DNA of 64,000 nucleotides. It comes from Pseudomonadota bacterium. GTDB lineage: Bacteria > Pseudomonadota > Gammaproteobacteria > Steroidobacterales > Steroidobacteraceae. Under the pieces are notes generated by a model that did not search any database, was not told the DNA's origin, and saw nothing but the letters and a program-made list of their open reading frames with translations. Shown piece after piece: positions 8,714 through 17,056 of the stretch; positions within the stretch are counted from its first letter, which is position 1; every line of letters begins with the position of its first letter. The DNA is taken from contig JAFEDR010000011.1 in assembly GCA_018241525.1 (NCBI GenBank), positions 682,001-746,000 on the forward strand, read 5' to 3'. Position numbers and translations under genes: made by a program.

Positions 8714-9703
8714 TCAGCCGATGCGCACCAGCGTCCGGCCGTGCACGCGCCCGGCGACATAGTCGGCGAAGGCGCCCGGCAGCGCGTCGAACTCGATCGT
8801 GCGGCTGGCGATGCGCTCCAGGTGGCGCGGCCGCAGATCGCCGGCGAGCCGTTCCCAGATCCTGAGACGGAGCTCGCGCGGGTTCGCGACCGAGTTGATG
8901 CCGAGCAGGCTCACGCCGCGCAGGATGAACGGCATCACCGTCGTGTGCAGCTCGGGGCCGGCGGCGAGGCCGATGCTGGCGATGTTGCCGAAGTAGTCGA
9001 CGGTGCGCGTCAGCCAGGCGAGCACCTCGCCGCCGAGGTTGTCGATCGCCCCGCCCCACAGCGCCGCCTCGAGCGGCCGCCGCCCGAGGTCGACCTCGCC
9101 GCGGCGCAGGATCCGCGCGGCGCCGATCGCGCGCAGGTAGTCGTCGGCCTCGGCCTTGCCCGAGAACGCCACGACCTCGTAGCCGCGTGCGGCCAGCATG
9201 TCGATCGCGAGCGAACCGACGCCGCCGGACGCGCCGGTCACCACGATCGGCCCGCGCGCCGGAGCCTGGCCGTTCTCCTCGAGGCGATGGATCGCGAGCG
9301 CCGCCGTGTAGCCGGCCGTGCCGATGCGCATCGCGTCCGCCGGTCCGAGCGACGGCGGCAGCGGCACGACCCAGTCGGCGCGCACCCGCGCGCATTCGGC
9401 GTAGCCGCCGTCGTGCGTCTCGGACAGCCCCGAGCCCGCCACCGCGACCGCCTGGCCCGGCCGGAAGCGTGCGTCGCTCGAGCTCAGCACCTCGCCGGCG
9501 AGGTCGATGCCGGCCACCAGCGGGTAGCGGCGCAGGATCTTGCCGGCACCGGTCGCGGCCAGCGCGTCCTTGTAGTTGATCGTCGAGTAGCGCACGCGCA
9601 CCACGACCTCGCCGGCGGCGAGATCGTCGAGCGTCAGTCGCTCGAAGCGGCCTTCGACGCCGCCCGGGCGCTCGTGGATGCGAAAGGCGCGGAACGTGTC
9701 CAT
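8714..9703 (-). CDS. acuI: AcuI/YhdH-type acrylyl-CoA reductase (medium-chain dehydrogenase)
   Basis: 329-residue zinc-free medium-chain reductase of the YhdH/AcuI group. Characteristic sequences are the N-terminal STINYKDALA, VAGIDLAGEV, and the NADPH-binding ASGGVGSLAIDMLA. AcuI reduces acryloyl-CoA to propionyl-CoA with NADPH, and its position immediately upstream of prpB fits a role in feeding or detoxifying the propionate route. The symbol is given on family plus context; a general quinone or enal reductase role cannot be excluded. GGAGG lies about 10 bases upstream of the ATG. Confidence 0.8.
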   Translation of the reverse strand: MDTFRAFRIHERPGGVEGRFERLTLDDLAAGEVVVRVRYSTINYKDALAATGAGKILRRYPLVAGIDLAGEVLSSSDARFRPGQAVAVAGSGLSETHDGGYAECARVRADWVVPLPPSLGPADAMRIGTAGYTAALAIHRLEENGQAPARGPIVVTGASGGVGSLAIDMLAARGYEVVAFSGKAEADDYLRAIGAARILRRGEVDLGRRPLEAALWGGAIDNLGGEVLAWLTRTVDYFGNIASIGLAAGPELHTTVMPFILRGVSLLGINSVANPRELRLRIWERLAGDLRPRHLERIASRTIEFDALPGAFADYVAGRVHGRTLVRIG

Positions 9704-9723
9704 CGGGCGTCGTCCTCCCGGGC

Positions 9724-10716
9724 TCAGCGGCGCCGGTCGATCCAGCTCAGCAGGCCCTGCACGTTGAGGGCGATGTCGTCGTCGAGCAGCCGGTGGCGCG
9801 CGGCGGCGTCGGCCGGGTAGCCGTGGCGGTCGAGCCCGGCGGAATGGAACTCGTAGACCGACGCGGCGAGCCGCGCGGCGCGATCCGGGCCGGTCGCGTG
9901 CTCGCGGGTCAGCGCGGCGTAGCGGTCGATCGCCGCGGTCAGCTCGGCGGCGAGCCGCGCGATGCCGGTGACGCGCGCGTAGTGCGTCAGGAACACGGCG
10001 CCCGGCGCGAGCGCCGCGATGCGCGCGACCGAGGCCTTGAGCTGCTCGGGATCGAACTGCGAGGGCGTGGTCGCCGGCAGGATGAACGCGCGGCCCCCGA
10101 CGTCGAGCTCGCGGTACGAGACGCCGAAGGTGTCGCCGGCGAAGACGGCGTCGGCGGCCGGGTCGTGCAGCGCCTGGTGGTGCAGCGCGTGACCGGGCGT
10201 GTGCAGGAACGTGACCTCGCGGCCGGCGAGTGCGAGCCGGTCGCCGTCCTCGGTCACCACCAGCCGCGCGGCGGGGACCGGTCGCACCGTGCCGTACAGG
10301 CTCGCGAACGCGGCCTCGCCGTACACGAGGCGGGTCGCCGCAACCAGCCGCTCCGGGTCGACCAGGTGCGGCGCGCCGCGCGGGTGCACCGCGACGCGCG
10401 CGTTCGGCAGCTGCTCGAGCAGCGCGCCGGCGCCGCCGGCGTGGTCGAGGTGCACGTGCGTGAGCCAGATCCAGTCGACCGCCTCCGGCCCGAGGCCCAG
10501 CGACTCGAGCGCGGCGAGCAGGTGCGGCACGGCGAGCGCCGTGCCGGTGTCGACGAACGCCGCCCGGCCGCGCTCCACCACGAGGTGGCTCGCATCGAGC
10601 CGCGGCCGCACGTAGTGCGTGTCGACGGCGTGGATGCCGTGCGGGTATTCGGTGACCCCGGAGACGACGAGGCCGGCTTGCGCCGGCCTCGGATCGATCC
10701 CCTGGCCGGCGCTCAC
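9724..10716 (-). CDS. MBL-fold metallo-hydrolase
   Basis: 330-residue metallo-beta-lactamase-fold protein. The metal-binding motif THVHLDHAGGAG is clear, followed by HTPGHALHHQ and FAGDTFGVSY supplying further histidine and aspartate ligands. A late histidine in FLTHYARV completes the site. No signal peptide is present, so it is probably cytosolic. The substrate is not evident; thioesters are handled by some relatives, which would suit the neighbouring acyl-CoA genes, but that is inference. The GTG at 10716 overlaps the stop of the cytochrome gene (GTGA), which implies translational coupling. Confidence 0.8.
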   Translation of the reverse strand: MSAGQGIDPRPAQAGLVVSGVTEYPHGIHAVDTHYVRPRLDASHLVVERGRAAFVDTGTALAVPHLLAALESLGLGPEAVDWIWLTHVHLDHAGGAGALLEQLPNARVAVHPRGAPHLVDPERLVAATRLVYGEAAFASLYGTVRPVPAARLVVTEDGDRLALAGREVTFLHTPGHALHHQALHDPAADAVFAGDTFGVSYRELDVGGRAFILPATTPSQFDPEQLKASVARIAALAPGAVFLTHYARVTGIARLAAELTAAIDRYAALTREHATGPDRAARLAASVYEFHSAGLDRHGYPADAAARHRLLDDDIALNVQGLLSWIDRRR

Positions 10717-11363
10717 CGCGCGCCCGGGCCGTGCGGCGGCAGCGGCACCCACAGCGGCGGCGACTGCTGCGCGAAGTACTCGGCGAGCGCGCGGATGTCC
10801 TCGTCCTTCAGCGCGGCGGCCATCGGGTTCATGATCGGGTTCTGGCGGGCACCCTTGCGGTACGCCTTGAGGGCCTGCTCGAGGTAGTCGGCGTGCTGGC
10901 CGGCGAGCGTCGGGTAATCGCCGGTGATGCCGACGCCGTCGTTGCCGTGGCAGGCCACGCAGGTCGCGGCGGCCTCCGGGGCCTTGCCGACCGCCTTGCC
11001 TTCGCTCTTCACCGGGTTCGCGCTCGCGAAGAACGCGGCGACGTCGCGCGAGTCCTGCTCGCTGAGGCTGCCGGCCTGGCCGCGCATCGTCGGGTGCGGG
11101 CGCGCGCCGGCGCGGTACTCGCCGAGCGCCGAGACGAGGTAGGCGTAGTGCTGGCCGCCGATCTTCGGCACGTGGTACGTCGGGTAGGCGTTGCGGTAGT
11201 CGGGGATGCCGTGGCAGCCATAGCAGGTGTAGCCGAGCTTGGCGCCGCGGGCCGCATCGCCGGCCGGCGCGTCGTCGGCGCGGGCCGGGGTCGCGAGGCC
11301 CGCGAGCCCGCCGAGCGCGAGGGTGGCCGCCAGCATCGAGATCGTCCGGTTCATCAGTCGCAT
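10713..11363 (-). CDS. Dihaem cytochrome c (c4-like), periplasmic
   Basis: 216-residue exported cytochrome with a signal peptide that probably ends after ARA near residue 29. Two haem-c attachment sites are visible, CYGCH at 47-51 and CVACH at 135-139, in two similar halves, each with downstream methionines as possible axial ligands. This is the cytochrome c4 arrangement, an electron carrier to terminal oxidases. The ATG at 11363 has GGAG four bases upstream; ATG 11354 is poorer. It heads the leftward run that continues into the MBL hydrolase, acuI, prpB and prpC. The 157 bases to the divergent SIMPL gene should hold both promoters, but no good hexamers were found. Confidence 0.88.
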   Translation of the reverse strand: MRLMNRTISMLAATLALGGLAGLATPARADDAPAGDAARGAKLGYTCYGCHGIPDYRNAYPTYHVPKIGGQHYAYLVSALGEYRAGARPHPTMRGQAGSLSEQDSRDVAAFFASANPVKSEGKAVGKAPEAAATCVACHGNDGVGITGDYPTLAGQHADYLEQALKAYRKGARQNPIMNPMAAALKDEDIRALAEYFAQQSPPLWVPLPPHGPGAR

Positions 11364-11520
11364 ATCACTCCGCCCGCCGCGATCGGCCTTGAGACACCCG
11401 AAACGAAAGCCGGGAAATGTTACGGACCCGACCCGGAAAATTCCACCTGCGGCGAACCCCGACGGCCGGCGGCGGTCGTTACCATCGGTGCCCGTCCCCG
11501 GGTGCGCGAAGGAGTCGTCG

Positions 11521-12252
11521 ATGCCCGCCCCCCGCCTCGCCCTGCTGTACCTCGGCGTGCTCGCGCCGCTCGCGGCCCTGCCGGCCGCCGCCGCGGAGCC
11601 GCCGGCGATGCCGACGCGCTCGGTCACCGTCTCGGGCCACGGCGAGGTCCGCGCCGCGCCCGACACCGCCACCGTGACCCTCGGCATCCTCGCCCGGGAC
11701 CCGAAGCTCGACGTCGCGCGGCGCGAGGCCAACCGCGTGATGGCGGCGCTGCAGGCGGTCGCCCGCGAGCTCAAGATCCCGGACGCGGACCTGCGCAGCA
11801 CGCGCCTCAGCGTCTCGCCGGAATTCGAGGGCGGCGGCAAGACGCCGCGCCGGCTCACCGCCTACCGGATCGAGCGCCAGCTGGTCGTCGTGCTGCACGA
11901 CCTCGAGCGCCTCGGCGACCTGCTCGACCGCGGCCTCGCGGCCGGCGCAAACCTCGCCTCCGATCCCGAGCTCGACTCGGGCCGGCGCGCGGAGCTCGAG
12001 CGCGAGGCGCTCGCGCGCGCGGTCGCCGACGCGCGCGAGAACGCGGCCACCGTCGCCCGCGCGCTCGGCGCGAGCCTCGGCGCGCCGCGCGAGGTCGCGC
12101 AGAACGGCGCGGCGGTGCCGGCGCCGATGCAGATGAAGATGATGGCGCTCGCCGGCGCCGCGGCGCCGCCCGTGTACCAGCCCGGCGAGTTGTCCTTCAC
12201 GAGCGAGGTCAGCGCCAGTTTCGACCTCGTGCCGGGACCCGCGGCGAAGTGA
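11521..12252 (+). CDS. SIMPL domain (DUF541) periplasmic protein
   Basis: 243 residues with a signal peptide (about 1-25, AAAA cleavage region). A single SIMPL/DUF541 domain follows, recognised from VTVSGHGEVRAAPDTATVTLGI and the helical region with EREALARAVADARENAATVARALG. SIMPL proteins are periplasmic or outer-membrane-associated, often linked to oxidative stress in E. coli (YggE); the biochemical role is unknown. AAGGAG stands 6 bases before the ATG. Its stop codon overlaps the GTG start of the next gene, so the two are translationally coupled. Confidence 0.87.
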   Translation: MPAPRLALLYLGVLAPLAALPAAAAEPPAMPTRSVTVSGHGEVRAAPDTATVTLGILARDPKLDVARREANRVMAALQAVARELKIPDADLRSTRLSVSPEFEGGGKTPRRLTAYRIERQLVVVLHDLERLGDLLDRGLAAGANLASDPELDSGRRAELEREALARAVADARENAATVARALGASLGAPREVAQNGAAVPAPMQMKMMALAGAAAPPVYQPGELSFTSEVSASFDLVPGPAAK

Positions 12253-13424
12253 GGCCGGCGGCGGTCATCGCGATCGCACTCGCCGCCGGCGCCGCGGTGC
12301 TCACCGCGCTGCTGCTCGAGCGCCCCGCGACGCCCGAGTCGCCGCCGTCACCGGCGGTCCGGCCCGTGCTGCCGGCCGCCAGCGTCGCGCCGCCCCCGGC
12401 CGCGCACGCGGCGCCGGCAGAGGGATCCGCGCTCGCACCGCGCGTCGTCCGCGCCGTGCTGCACGAGCGGCTGCACTCGCCGGCACTCAGTCCCGAGCGA
12501 CTCGAGGCGCTCGCGGCCGGCCGGATCGCGCCGGTGGCGGCGGCGCTGCGCGCGGCGCGCGAGCCGGGCGCCGCGGCGCTGCTCGCCGACCTGGCGGCGC
12601 TGTGCGAGTCGTTGCCGGACAGCGCCGACGGCGCGGCCGCGCGCGATGCACTCGGCGTCGCGGGTCGCGATGCCCTGGCCGTGGCGAGCCTCGAGCGCCT
12701 GGCCGGCGCCGTGCACGCGGCCCGGGCGACGCTCGAGGCCGGCTGTGCCGCGACCAGCTTCGACGCGGCGGGGATCCGGTCCGCGCTCGAGGCGGGCGCA
12801 CGCGCGGGCGATCCGCACAGCGTCGAGCGGCTCGCCTTCCTGAGCCGCGGCGATGCCGGCCGGCTGGCGAGCGCGGCGCTCCTCGGGATGCCGCGCGCGC
12901 AGCTGCGGCTCGCGCTCGACCAGCTGCCCGGCCAGCCCGCCGCGGCGCGTTCCTGGCTCGAGGCGGCGGCGAAGCAGGACCCCGAGGCGGAGGCGCTGCT
13001 CGGCGCGTGCCTGCTCGGCGGCTGCGGTGCCGGGCCCGATCCGGCCGCGGCACGCGCCGCGCTCGAGTCGGCCGCGGGGCACGGGGCACCGGTGGCGCTC
13101 GGCTGGCTCGCCGCGGGCGCCGGCGGCGAGGACCCGAGCCGCTGGTCGCCGGCCGGCGCGCTCGTGACGCCGCTGCCGCCGGCGCACCCCGAGGCGCTCG
13201 GCCTCACGCCGGTCGAGCGCTACGCCTGGGCGGCGCTCGCCGCCGGTCTCGCGGCCGACGGCTGCTTCGGCCTCGATCTGGACCTCGCGGCCGGGGCGCT
13301 GGCGGCGCGCGCGCGCCTCGAGCGCGCGCTGTCGCCGGCGGAGGCCGCGGAGGGCACGGCCGCCGCGGCGGCGCTCGAGTCCAGGACGGGCGCCAGCGCG
13401 CGCCAGAGCCGCGGCTGCCCGTAG
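12249..13424 (+). CDS. Membrane-anchored protein with SEL1-like repeats, unknown function
   Basis: 391 residues. An N-terminal signal anchor (residues about 4-25) is followed by a Pro/Ala-rich linker and an Ala-rich helical body. The region around residues 215-290 resembles SEL1/TPR repeats, for example AAARSWLEAAAKQDPEAEALLGACLLGGCGAG and AARAALESAAGHGAPVALGWLA; such repeats mediate protein contacts. Cysteines at several positions suit a periplasmic location. The GTG start overlaps the SIMPL stop (GTGA), so the pair probably works together. Extreme alanine content makes remote homology hard to judge. I do not recognise a specific family. Confidence 0.65.
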   Translation: MRPAAVIAIALAAGAAVLTALLLERPATPESPPSPAVRPVLPAASVAPPPAAHAAPAEGSALAPRVVRAVLHERLHSPALSPERLEALAAGRIAPVAAALRAAREPGAAALLADLAALCESLPDSADGAAARDALGVAGRDALAVASLERLAGAVHAARATLEAGCAATSFDAAGIRSALEAGARAGDPHSVERLAFLSRGDAGRLASAALLGMPRAQLRLALDQLPGQPAAARSWLEAAAKQDPEAEALLGACLLGGCGAGPDPAAARAALESAAGHGAPVALGWLAAGAGGEDPSRWSPAGALVTPLPPAHPEALGLTPVERYAWAALAAGLAADGCFGLDLDLAAGALAARARLERALSPAEAAEGTAAAAALESRTGASARQSRGCP

Positions 13425-13491
13425 CGCGCCGCGACAAGCGCGCCCCGCCGCATTAGGATCCCTGAGGATCCCCAGCGGGAAGGGCATCTGG

Positions 13492-15447
13492 ATGGGCGAG
13501 GACCGCCGCGGCCTCGATCCCGGTGCGGCGAGCCGGAGTGCCGCCGGCACCGGGGACGCGTGGCTCGTGACCGCGCGACGGGCGCTCATCGTCTTTGCGG
13601 CGGTGTGCCTCGCCGGCACGCTGAGCTTCGCGCTGCCGCAGTGGGGCAGCCGCCTCAACCTGCCGATCCTGCCGAGCGGCTTCGCGGTCGCGGCGCTGGT
13701 GCGCTGGGGCCGGCGGCTGTGGCCGGCGGTGTTCGCGGCGGAGTTCGCGATCGAGCTCTACAACGGCACCGCGTTCCTGCCCGCGGTGCTGGTGGCGGCC
13801 GGCCTGCCGGCCGGCGCCTGGCTCACGGCCTGGATCCTCGAGCGCCGCGGCTTCGACCGCACCTTCGCACGCGCCCGCGACGTGCCGCTGTTCGTCGGCG
13901 CGACCATCGTCGGCATGGCGCTCGCGGCGCTGATCGGCAACACCGGGCTCACCATCGCCTTCCGCGAGGGCGTGTTCGCCTGGGTCGGCGGCGTGCGCTG
14001 GTGGAACAACACGGTCGCCGGCGTGATGCTGCTCGGGCCGCTGCTGCTGAGCGACCCGGCGGTGCTGTGGCGCAGGCTGCGGGCGGAGCCGTGGGTCGCG
14101 GCCGGCTACCTCGCCGGCGTCGCGGCGCTCGCGGTCGGCCTGCTGACGGTATCGCTCGATGCGACGATGGCGCCCGGCGTGCGCTCGCCGCTGATCGTCG
14201 CCTCGCTGGTGCTGGTGGTGATCGGCGTGATGCGCCTCGGCCTCGCGGCCGCCAGCATCGCGACGCTGGTGCTCGCGACCTGCGGCGCGCTCAGCTTTGC
14301 CTTCGACCGCGGCATGTTCGCCGGCATGAACGTGCTCGCCGGCCTGATCCTGGTCTGGTCGTACGCCGGCGCGCTGACGCTGTTCGCGCTGATCCTGACG
14401 GCGCTGCTCGCCGAGCGCGACGCCGAGGCGGCGGAACGCCTGCGCGCCGAGCGCCGCTACGCCGAGGTCTTCGAGGCGAGCCCACAGCCGCTGTGGGTGC
14501 ATCACGCGACGACGCTGCGCTTCCTGCTCGTGAACCGCGCCACCGAGCGCCAGTACGGCTACCCGCGCGAGCGGCTGCTGTCGATGCGCGCGAGCGAGCT
14601 CGCCGCGCCGGGCGAGCCGCGTGCCGTGCCCGATCCCGGCTCGCCGGCCGGCGCCGCCGGCGAGCCGTTCGAGACCCGCCACGCGACCGCGACCGGCCGC
14701 GTGCTCGAGGTCGAGATGTGGACCCGCAGCGTCGACTTCGGCGGCGAGCCTGCGGTGCTCGCCTTCGCGACCGACGTGACCGAGCGCCAGGCGCTCGGCC
14801 GCGCGCTGATCGAGGCGATCGCCAGCGAGCAGCGGCGCATCGGCCAGGAGATGCACGACGGCCTCGGCCAGGAGCTGACCGGCCTGTCGCTGTCGCTGCG
14901 CGCGCTCGCCAAGCGCGCGCAGCGCGAGCAACCGGCCTGGGCGGCCGAGCTCGACCGGCTCGCGGCGCTGCTGCATTCCTCGATCCAGTCGGCGCGCCGC
15001 ATCGTGCGCGGCCTGTCGCCGCTGGCCGGCGCCGACGGCAACCTGGTCGGCGCGCTCGAGCAGCTCGCCGAGACGAGCTCGATCGGCGGCCTCGACGTGC
15101 GCCTCGACACGCGCCTCGAGGCCGCGCTGACGCTGCCGCTCGAGGCGCGCAGCCACCTGTACCGAATCGCGCAGGAAGCGCTGCAGAACGCGCTGAAGCA
15201 CTCGGGCGCGAGCCGCATCGAGCTCGAGTTCGGCGTGCGGCCGGGCGGCGTGCGCCTCGCGGTGCTCGACAACGGCCGCGGCCCGCCCGAGCTCGCGCTC
15301 GCCGGCAACGGACTCGGCATGCGCACGATGCGCTACCGCGCCACCGCGATCGGCGGCCGTCTGCTGGTGGCGCGCCGTCTGCCGACCGGTACGGCGGTGG
15401 TGGTCGAGGCGCCGCAGCCGGTACCGGCGAGCGCGCGTAGCGCCTGA
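13492..15447 (+). CDS. MASE1-PAS sensor histidine kinase (HisKA_3 type)
   Basis: 651 residues. Eight or so membrane helices in about residues 25-305 resemble a MASE1 sensor. A PAS domain (about 320-435) follows, with the typical VFEASPQPLWVHH opening. The dimerisation domain is HisKA_3, with phospho-acceptor His455 in EMHDGLGQELTGL, and the HATPase domain shows EALQNALKHS and GNGLGMRTM. Kinases of this NarX/DesK class normally pair with a LuxR-type response regulator, but none is adjacent, so this is an orphan in the window. It ends 10 bases before the convergent OppA-like gene. Confidence 0.85.
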   Translation: MGEDRRGLDPGAASRSAAGTGDAWLVTARRALIVFAAVCLAGTLSFALPQWGSRLNLPILPSGFAVAALVRWGRRLWPAVFAAEFAIELYNGTAFLPAVLVAAGLPAGAWLTAWILERRGFDRTFARARDVPLFVGATIVGMALAALIGNTGLTIAFREGVFAWVGGVRWWNNTVAGVMLLGPLLLSDPAVLWRRLRAEPWVAAGYLAGVAALAVGLLTVSLDATMAPGVRSPLIVASLVLVVIGVMRLGLAAASIATLVLATCGALSFAFDRGMFAGMNVLAGLILVWSYAGALTLFALILTALLAERDAEAAERLRAERRYAEVFEASPQPLWVHHATTLRFLLVNRATERQYGYPRERLLSMRASELAAPGEPRAVPDPGSPAGAAGEPFETRHATATGRVLEVEMWTRSVDFGGEPAVLAFATDVTERQALGRALIEAIASEQRRIGQEMHDGLGQELTGLSLSLRALAKRAQREQPAWAAELDRLAALLHSSIQSARRIVRGLSPLAGADGNLVGALEQLAETSSIGGLDVRLDTRLEAALTLPLEARSHLYRIAQEALQNALKHSGASRIELEFGVRPGGVRLAVLDNGRGPPELALAGNGLGMRTMRYRATAIGGRLLVARRLPTGTAVVVEAPQPVPASARSA

Positions 15448-15450
15448 GCG

Positions 15451-15467
15451 CCGCCCCTCAGGGGCGG
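15451..15467. terminator. Shared hairpin between convergent genes
   Basis: Perfect 7-base stem CCGCCCC / GGGGCGG with a 3-base loop, located just after the sensor-kinase stop. The loop holds the stop codon of the convergent substrate-binding-protein gene. There is no U-run, so any termination would be bidirectional and structure-driven. Confidence 0.4.
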
Positions 15468-17056
15468 AGTTCGAGGTCGCGGCTGTACACCACGTTCATC
15501 ACGTTGTCGTACCAGCCGTGCACCCGCGGCGCGACCAGGTGCTTGTTCACATAGAAGTAGAGCGGCACGAGCGGCGCGTCGGCGAGCAGCTGGCGCTCGG
15601 CCGACTCGAGCGCGGCACGCCGCGCCGCCAGGTCCGGCGCCGCGACCGCGCGTGCCAGCCAGCCGTCGTAGGCGGCGCTGCGGTAGCGCGGCAGGTTGAG
15701 GCCGAAGCCTCCGCCGAGCACCTCGGCGAAGGTCCAGGCGTCGTTGTAGTCGCCGATCCAGCTCGCCTGGAAGACCGTCGCCTCGCCGCGGCCGATCGTC
15801 TGCAGCAGCGACTTGAACTCCTCGCCGACCAGCTGGGTCTCGACGCCGAGCGCCTCGTGCCACATCGAGGCGACCGCGATCGCGATCCGCTCGTGGGTGG
15901 GGCCGCTCGCATAGCGCAGCTCGATTCGCAGCGGCCGCGCGGCGCCATAGCCGGCGAGCGCGTACAGGCGGCGGGCCTCGGCGAGCCGCGCGGCCGGGGG
16001 CTCTGCGGCCCAGGCGAAGCGCTGCGCGCCGTAGTTCGCGACGCCCGGCGGCAGCCACGCGTAGGCGGGCAGCTCGCCGAGCCCGGTCACCGCCTCGACC
16101 AGCCGTTCGCGGTCGACGCTCATCGCCAGCGCCTGCCGCAGGCCCGGTGCCTCGCGGAATGGCGCGCGCGCGAGGTTGAAGCCGTAGTAGTAGACACCGA
16201 GCTGCGGCCCGCGGTGGAGCTCGGCCCCGTGCGCCGCGACCAGCCGCGCGAGCGGTTGCTGCGGCAGCGTGTAGGTGACGTCGAGGGCGCCGGCACGGTA
16301 GCGGGCGTACTCGTCGTTGGCGTCGCCGACGTGCAGATAGTCGACCGCCTCGACGTGCGTCGCCGCGTCGTTCCAGTAGCGGCGGTTGCGGGTTGCGGCG
16401 ACGTGCGAGCCGACCACCCAGGCACCGATCACGTAGGGGCCGTTCGAGACCGTCGCGCCGGGCGGCAGCGGCGCGGCGCCGTGCCAGGTCGGGAACGTGC
16501 TCCAGTGCGCGGCGAGCCCGGGGAAGTACGGCGTCGGCGCCAGCAGCCGGACCTCGAGCGTGTGCGGATCCGGCGCCGCGACGCCGAGCGCCTCGGGGCG
16601 GGCGCGGCCGGCGATGATCTCGTTCGCGCCGACCACCGGCGCGAGCACGCTCGCGTAGGGCGAGCCGGTCGTCGGATCGACCAGCCGGCGCCAGGCGGCG
16701 ACGAAGTCGGCGGCGGTCAGCGGCTCGCCGTTCGACCAGCGCGCCGCGGCGCGCAGCCGGAACGTCACGGTGCGGCCGTCGGCGCTGAGCTGCCAGCCCT
16801 CGGCGGCACCGGGCACCGGCGCGCCGTCGCGGTCGAGCGCGGCGAGGCCCTCGTAGGCATCGCGCAGGATGGTCGCGGCCGACACCGTGCGCGCGAGCTG
16901 CGGGTCGAGCGAGTCGGGCTCCGGGCCGTTGCCACGCCGCAGCGTCGCGGCCGCGGCGCGGTCGTCGGCCGGTGCGGTCGGCGCGCCGCGCTGGCAGCCG
17001 GCCGGCAGCGCGAGCAGGACGAGGACGACGAGCCGCGCGGCCGCGGCGCCGCTCAT
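15458..17056 (-). CDS. Peptide ABC transporter substrate-binding lipoprotein (OppA-like)
   Basis: 532-residue family-5 solute-binding protein. A lipoprotein signal with LPAGC (Cys21) predicts membrane anchoring. The mature part has GNGPEPDSLDPQL, the ARWSNGEPLTAADFVAAWRR signature and RQALAMSVDRE, which mark the OppA/DppA group and suggest oligopeptide or murein-peptide binding. No permease or ATPase genes adjoin it, so it either feeds a transporter encoded elsewhere or acts alone. Its ATG overlaps the mnmG stop (ATGA), so it is probably co-translated with mnmG, an unusual pairing. Confidence 0.87.
   Translation of the reverse strand: MSGAAAARLVVLVLLALPAGCQRGAPTAPADDRAAAATLRRGNGPEPDSLDPQLARTVSAATILRDAYEGLAALDRDGAPVPGAAEGWQLSADGRTVTFRLRAAARWSNGEPLTAADFVAAWRRLVDPTTGSPYASVLAPVVGANEIIAGRARPEALGVAAPDPHTLEVRLLAPTPYFPGLAAHWSTFPTWHGAAPLPPGATVSNGPYVIGAWVVGSHVAATRNRRYWNDAATHVEAVDYLHVGDANDEYARYRAGALDVTYTLPQQPLARLVAAHGAELHRGPQLGVYYYGFNLARAPFREAPGLRQALAMSVDRERLVEAVTGLGELPAYAWLPPGVANYGAQRFAWAAEPPAARLAEARRLYALAGYGAARPLRIELRYASGPTHERIAIAVASMWHEALGVETQLVGEEFKSLLQTIGRGEATVFQASWIGDYNDAWTFAEVLGGGFGLNLPRYRSAAYDGWLARAVAAPDLAARRAALESAERQLLADAPLVPLYFYVNKHLVAPRVHGWYDNVMNVVYSRDLELRP

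Noticed and set aside
13450..13476. AGGATCCC direct repeat just before the MASE1 kinase
   Set aside because: Only two short copies nine bases or so apart; too little to call a regulatory or mobile-element repeat.
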